34,875 bases of DNA from Bacteroidales bacterium (GTDB lineage: Bacteria > Bacteroidota > Bacteroidia > Bacteroidales > VadinHA17): positions 1 to 34,875 of the forward strand of contig JANYIW010000129.1 of assembly GCA_025358645.1 (NCBI GenBank), given 5' to 3'. Numbering within the stretch: position 1 is the stretch's first letter; each line of letters opens with the position of its first letter. Below are positions 31,982 to 34,875 of the stretch, piece by piece. Below the pieces are notes generated by a model, which was given only the letters and a program-made list of their open reading frames with translations, ran no database searches and was not told where the DNA came from. A program made the translations under genes and the position numbers.

Positions 31982-33922
31982 TTAAAATGCAATTTCCTTT
32001 TTGATCTCAGAATTTATAAAATTCACAAATTCTGAGACTTTCATGCTTCCTTTATCGCCTTCTCCCTGCTTCCTGACAGCTATTGATTCATTCTCAACTT
32101 CTTTTTCACCGATTATAAGCAGATAAGGAATCTTCTTTAATTCATTATCCCTGATCTTCTTACCTATCTTTTCGCTTCTGTCGTCAATTAGAGTGCAAAT
32201 ATCGGAATTATTTAGAATTTCCAAAACTTTTCCGGCATAATCATTGAATTTTTCACTTATTGGTAAAATGACTGCTTTTTCAGGTGCAAGCCAGAGTGGA
32301 AATTTACCGGCTGTATTTTCAATTAATACGGCAACAAACCTTTCCATCGATCCGAAGATTGTCCTGTGAATCATCACCGGTCTGTGTTTCTGATTGTCAT
32401 TACCGTTATATGTAAGCTCAAACCTCTCAGGCAGGTTATAATCAACCTGAATGGTACCTAACTGCCATTTTCTGCCGATTGCATCTTTTACCATAAAATC
32501 GAGTTTCGGACCATAAAAAGCTGCCTCACCGATAACTACAGTTGTCTCAAGATTTTTCTCTGCCGCGGCCTCAATAATATCCCGCTCTGCTTTTTCCCAA
32601 TTTTCGTCTGAACCAATATACTTCTGTTTGTTGGCGGGATCACGTAAAGAAACCTGAGCTGTAAAGTTATTGAAATTCAGAATCTTGAATATATATAATA
32701 TAAGGTCGATAATGCTTTTAAATTCCTCTCTCAACTGATCGGGTCTGCAAAAGTGATGAGCATCGTCCTGTGTGAAACTTCTGACCCTTGTAAGTCCATG
32801 TAATTCACCACTCTGTTCGTACCTGTAAACTGTTCCGAATTCTGCCATTCTGTAAGGCAGATCCTTGTAGGAGTGAGGGGTTGCATTATAGATCTCACAG
32901 TGGTGAGGGCAGTTCATTGGTTTGAGCATAAACTGTTCGCCTTCCTGAGGAGTTGAAATGGGTTGAAATGAATCAGCGCCATATTTTTCAAAATGACCTG
33001 ATGTCTTATAAAGGTTGACATTTCCAATGTGTGGTGTAGTGACAATCTTATATCCTCTTTTCCTTAATTCTTTTGTAAGAAATGTTATAAGATTCTGTCT
33101 GATATCTGACCCTCTCGGAAGCCATAATGGCAGACCCATTCCCACCTTTGGTGAAAAGGTAAATAGTTCAAGTTCTTTACCGATTCTGCGATGATCTCTT
33201 CTTTTTGCCTCCTCAAGAAATACAAGATACTCATCGAGCAGCTTCTGTTTTGGAAAGGTGATGCCATAAATTCTTGTAAGCATCTTTCGGTTCTCGTTAC
33301 CTCTCCAGTATGCACCTGCAACACTCAAAAGCTTAATAGCCTTTAATGGCGCTGTAGAAGGAAGGTGTGGTCCCTTGCAGAGATCCGTGAAATTGCCTTG
33401 TGTATATAATGTAATAGTACCGTCTGTAAGCTCGCTTATAAGTTCAGTTTTATATTCATCGCCCTTTTTTGAGAAAAAATCAAGAGCCTCTTTTTTACTT
33501 ATATCCCGCCTGCTATATGTAAGATTCATGGCGGCGAGCTCTTTCATCTTATTCTCAATAGTCTGAAGATCATCTTCAGTGATTACTTTATCATTGCCAG
33601 GATCTACATCATAATAGAATCCATTCTCGATAGCAGGACCAATTCCAAACTTCATACCCGGATATAGAGACTCCAGGGCTTCAGCCATAAGGTGGGCTGA
33701 AGAGTGCCAGAATGCATGTTTTGCTTCAGCATCTTCCCACTTATGGAGCTTCAGTGTTGCATCGCTGTTAATTGGTCTCATGAGATCCCATATCTCCCCA
33801 TTTACTGTGGCTGCATATACTTCCTTAGCCAACCTGGGGCTAATCAGTTCCGCGACATCAAGACTGCTGATTCCTTTGTTGTATTCTCTTGCGGATCCAT
33901 CAGGAAAAGTTATCTTTATCAT
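31982..33922 (-). CDS. thrS: Threonyl-tRNA synthetase
   Basis: 646 residues from ATG 33922 ([20 protein letters not shown]); a GTG three codons earlier (33931) is possible but less likely. Domains: TGS (1-60), editing/SAD domain (about 65-225; [15 protein letters not shown] and [10 protein letters not shown], which carry the editing-site histidines and cysteine), class II catalytic core (about 240-535; [30 protein letters not shown] with a zinc cysteine, [20 protein letters not shown], and [20 protein letters not shown]), and anticodon-binding domain (about 540-646). Complete and unremarkable. First gene of the thrS-infC-rpmI-rplT operon, an order conserved widely in bacteria. Confidence 0.97.
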   Translation of the reverse strand: MIKITFPDGSAREYNKGISSLDVAELISPRLAKEVYAATVNGEIWDLMRPINSDATLKLHKWEDAEAKHAFWHSSAHLMAEALESLYPGMKFGIGPAIENGFYYDVDPGNDKVITEDDLQTIENKMKELAAMNLTYSRRDISKKEALDFFSKKGDEYKTELISELTDGTITLYTQGNFTDLCKGPHLPSTAPLKAIKLLSVAGAYWRGNENRKMLTRIYGITFPKQKLLDEYLVFLEEAKRRDHRRIGKELELFTFSPKVGMGLPLWLPRGSDIRQNLITFLTKELRKRGYKIVTTPHIGNVNLYKTSGHFEKYGADSFQPISTPQEGEQFMLKPMNCPHHCEIYNATPHSYKDLPYRMAEFGTVYRYEQSGELHGLTRVRSFTQDDAHHFCRPDQLREEFKSIIDLILYIFKILNFNNFTAQVSLRDPANKQKYIGSDENWEKAERDIIEAAAEKNLETTVVIGEAAFYGPKLDFMVKDAIGRKWQLGTIQVDYNLPERFELTYNGNDNQKHRPVMIHRTIFGSMERFVAVLIENTAGKFPLWLAPEKAVILPISEKFNDYAGKVLEILNNSDICTLIDDRSEKIGKKIRDNELKKIPYLLIIGEKEVENESIAVRKQGEGDKGSMKVSEFVNFINSEIKKEIAF

Positions 33923-33948
33923 TCTGAACACTTCATTTTATTGGAGTG

Positions 33949-33956
33949 CAAAGATA
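33949..33956 (-). promoter_or_regulatory. Likely -7 box of the thrS operon promoter
   Basis: TATCTTTG on the minus strand, identical to the -7 box of the pspC operon, lying 27 bp before the thrS ATG. A TTG occurs 26 bp further upstream (33985-33983), slightly beyond the usual 17-23 bp spacing, so the -33 element is uncertain. The leader would be only about 20 nt. Confidence 0.5.
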
Positions 33957-34122
33957 ATTATAATTTTATAAAAAATCAGTAACAATAAAAATCACCCTTA
34001 ATCTCAACTTAAGTAAAAAAAGGATGCAACAAATTGCCTGAAAAATTGTCTCTGTAGAAAAGTGGCACGCTATTTGAAACGAACTTATTGTAATTATAAA
34101 TTGAACAATTAATAATCGACAT

Positions 34123-34869
34123 ATGAAAAGGATAATCTACATTTTTCTGGCTCTACCGCTAATTCTCTTCTCTTGTGTAAAAACCCCGGTAGCTTCTTTC
34201 TCTACTGATATAAAGGAACCAATTGTCGGTCAGCCCGTTGCTTTTTACAACAATTCTCAAAATGGTGACAATTTTGAATGGGATTTTGGCGATGGATACA
34301 AGTCAAATGAAAGTAATCCGGTACATACCTTTAGTTCAACAGGTTCGTATAAAATTACATTAACTGCGACTTCTAAAAGCGGACGTTCGGATTTGGCAAG
34401 CCTCACATTTAACGTTGTGATACCAACTCTTTTGGAAATTGAGGTTCGGGAATATTATACTGATGCTCTTATTCCGGGCGCAAATATAATTCTCTACTCC
34501 TCCATAACCGATTGGGATGCGCAGACTAACAAGGTTGATGAAGGTTTTGCAGATGCAGGCGGGATTGCGGTATTTTCCAATCTCGATCAATTTGTATATT
34601 ATGTTGATGTATGGGAAGCTACACATGATAATTTTACATTACGCAAGGAAGATGTAGGATTTGTAACTACGCCCCAGATAATACCTCATAAAATTAACAG
34701 ATTTATTGCGTTTGTTGATATTGCAACTCATGCAAAAGGAGTTGCCAGAGGAATCCGTGAAATGGCTATTATAAAACTTGAAAGAAAAGCTGTTGATAAG
34801 AGTCAACCGGCAGCTGACTCAGGAACTGAGAACTGGCAGGAATTATATAACCGCAGGGTGGGGAAATAG
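34123..34869 (+). CDS. PKD-domain lipoprotein
   Basis: 248 residues, complete. The signal sequence MKRIIYIFLALPLILFSC ends in a lipobox (ILFSC), with Cys18 as the lipidation site. Residues about 22-98 form a PKD domain: ASFSTDIKEPIVGQPVAFYN, FEWDFGDGYKSNESNPVHTF, GSYKITLTATSKSG. The remaining 150 residues form a second beta-rich domain (LLEIEVREYYTDALIPGANI and DAGGIAVFSNLDQFVYYVDV) resembling carboxypeptidase regulatory-like or transthyretin-like folds. It is probably a surface or periplasmic binding protein of unknown partner. It diverges from thrS and is followed by the window end. Confidence 0.82.
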   Translation: MKRIIYIFLALPLILFSCVKTPVASFSTDIKEPIVGQPVAFYNNSQNGDNFEWDFGDGYKSNESNPVHTFSSTGSYKITLTATSKSGRSDLASLTFNVVIPTLLEIEVREYYTDALIPGANIILYSSITDWDAQTNKVDEGFADAGGIAVFSNLDQFVYYVDVWEATHDNFTLRKEDVGFVTTPQIIPHKINRFIAFVDIATHAKGVARGIREMAIIKLERKAVDKSQPAADSGTENWQELYNRRVGK

Positions 34870-34875
34870 CTTGGT

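Noticed and set aside
33923-33931. GTG start of thrS giving three extra residues (MFR)
   Set aside because: The ATG at 33922 matches the usual ThrRS start; the GTG adds nothing conserved.
34040-34080. Promoter upstream of the PKD lipoprotein (TTG ... TATTTG)
   Set aside because: The -7 candidate is TATTTG, missing the two spacer bases of TAnnTTTG, so I do not call it.

Overview
The window looks like a chromosomal segment of an uncultured or environmental Bacteroidota, probably Bacteroidales or Marinilabiliales-like. Evidence: start sites mostly lack Shine-Dalgarno sequences; TAnnTTTG-type -7 boxes occur; Bacteroidota-style neighbours are present (dapB-lepB, a PadR/PspC cluster, MutS2, periplasmic M28 peptidases, a PKD lipoprotein); and many short secreted proteins and lipoproteins are encoded. 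I see no rRNA, tRNA, CRISPR array, phage or conjugation module. Most of the window is core chromosome, and the unusual content is in the non-coding DNA between genes.

Layout. 1-4.6 kb (minus strand): the first codons of a VOC/glyoxalase-like gene, two secreted proteins of unknown role (one with a lysozyme-like motif pattern), then a pspC-padR-pspC envelope-stress-like operon whose promoter overlaps a perfect 19-bp dyad. 4.8-9.9 kb (plus): a Gfo/Idh/MocA oxidoreductase, a 620-bp block of nested palindromic repeats holding a broken DUF559 nuclease gene, the rRNA methyltransferase rlmI and the RNA-binding factor tex. 9.9-15.9 kb (minus): a beta-keto-acid cleavage enzyme with a GNAT acyltransferase, a secreted M28 carboxypeptidase-like enzyme and a secreted GH2 glycosidase. 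16.1-18.6 kb (plus): mutS2, followed by a 120-bp array of 7-bp repeats. 18.8-25.2 kb (minus): ECF sigma factor, membrane anti-sigma-like protein and DUF4097-like surface protein in a translationally coupled operon; a membrane protein; a PA-M28-PDZ lipoprotein peptidase with ornithine aminotransferase. 25.4-30.3 kb: trmD, a YkgJ-type cysteine-cluster protein, a YtcJ-type amidohydrolase, and dapB-lepB. 30.4-30.7 kb: a second degraded copy of the DUF559 repeat element. 30.7-33.9 kb (minus): the thrS-infC-rpmI-rplT translation operon. 34.1-34.9 kb: a PKD-domain lipoprotein.

The most interesting observations are: (1) two copies of one palindrome-flanked element at 5.95-6.41 kb and 30.39-30.69 kb, each carrying a different surviving piece of the same DUF559 (PDDEXK/Vsr-like) nuclease gene, as if both were deletion derivatives of a nuclease-encoding mobile repeat; (2) infC starting at an AUA codon behind a perfect AGGAGG in a phylum that rarely uses Shine-Dalgarno pairing; (3) a PadR operator candidate overlying the -33 element of its own operon; (4) several intergenic arrays with a strict 7-bp period whose unit changes along the array while the phase is kept; (5) other dispersed C-run/G-run and REP-like palindromes. 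All functional statements come from reading motifs by eye; no database search was run.
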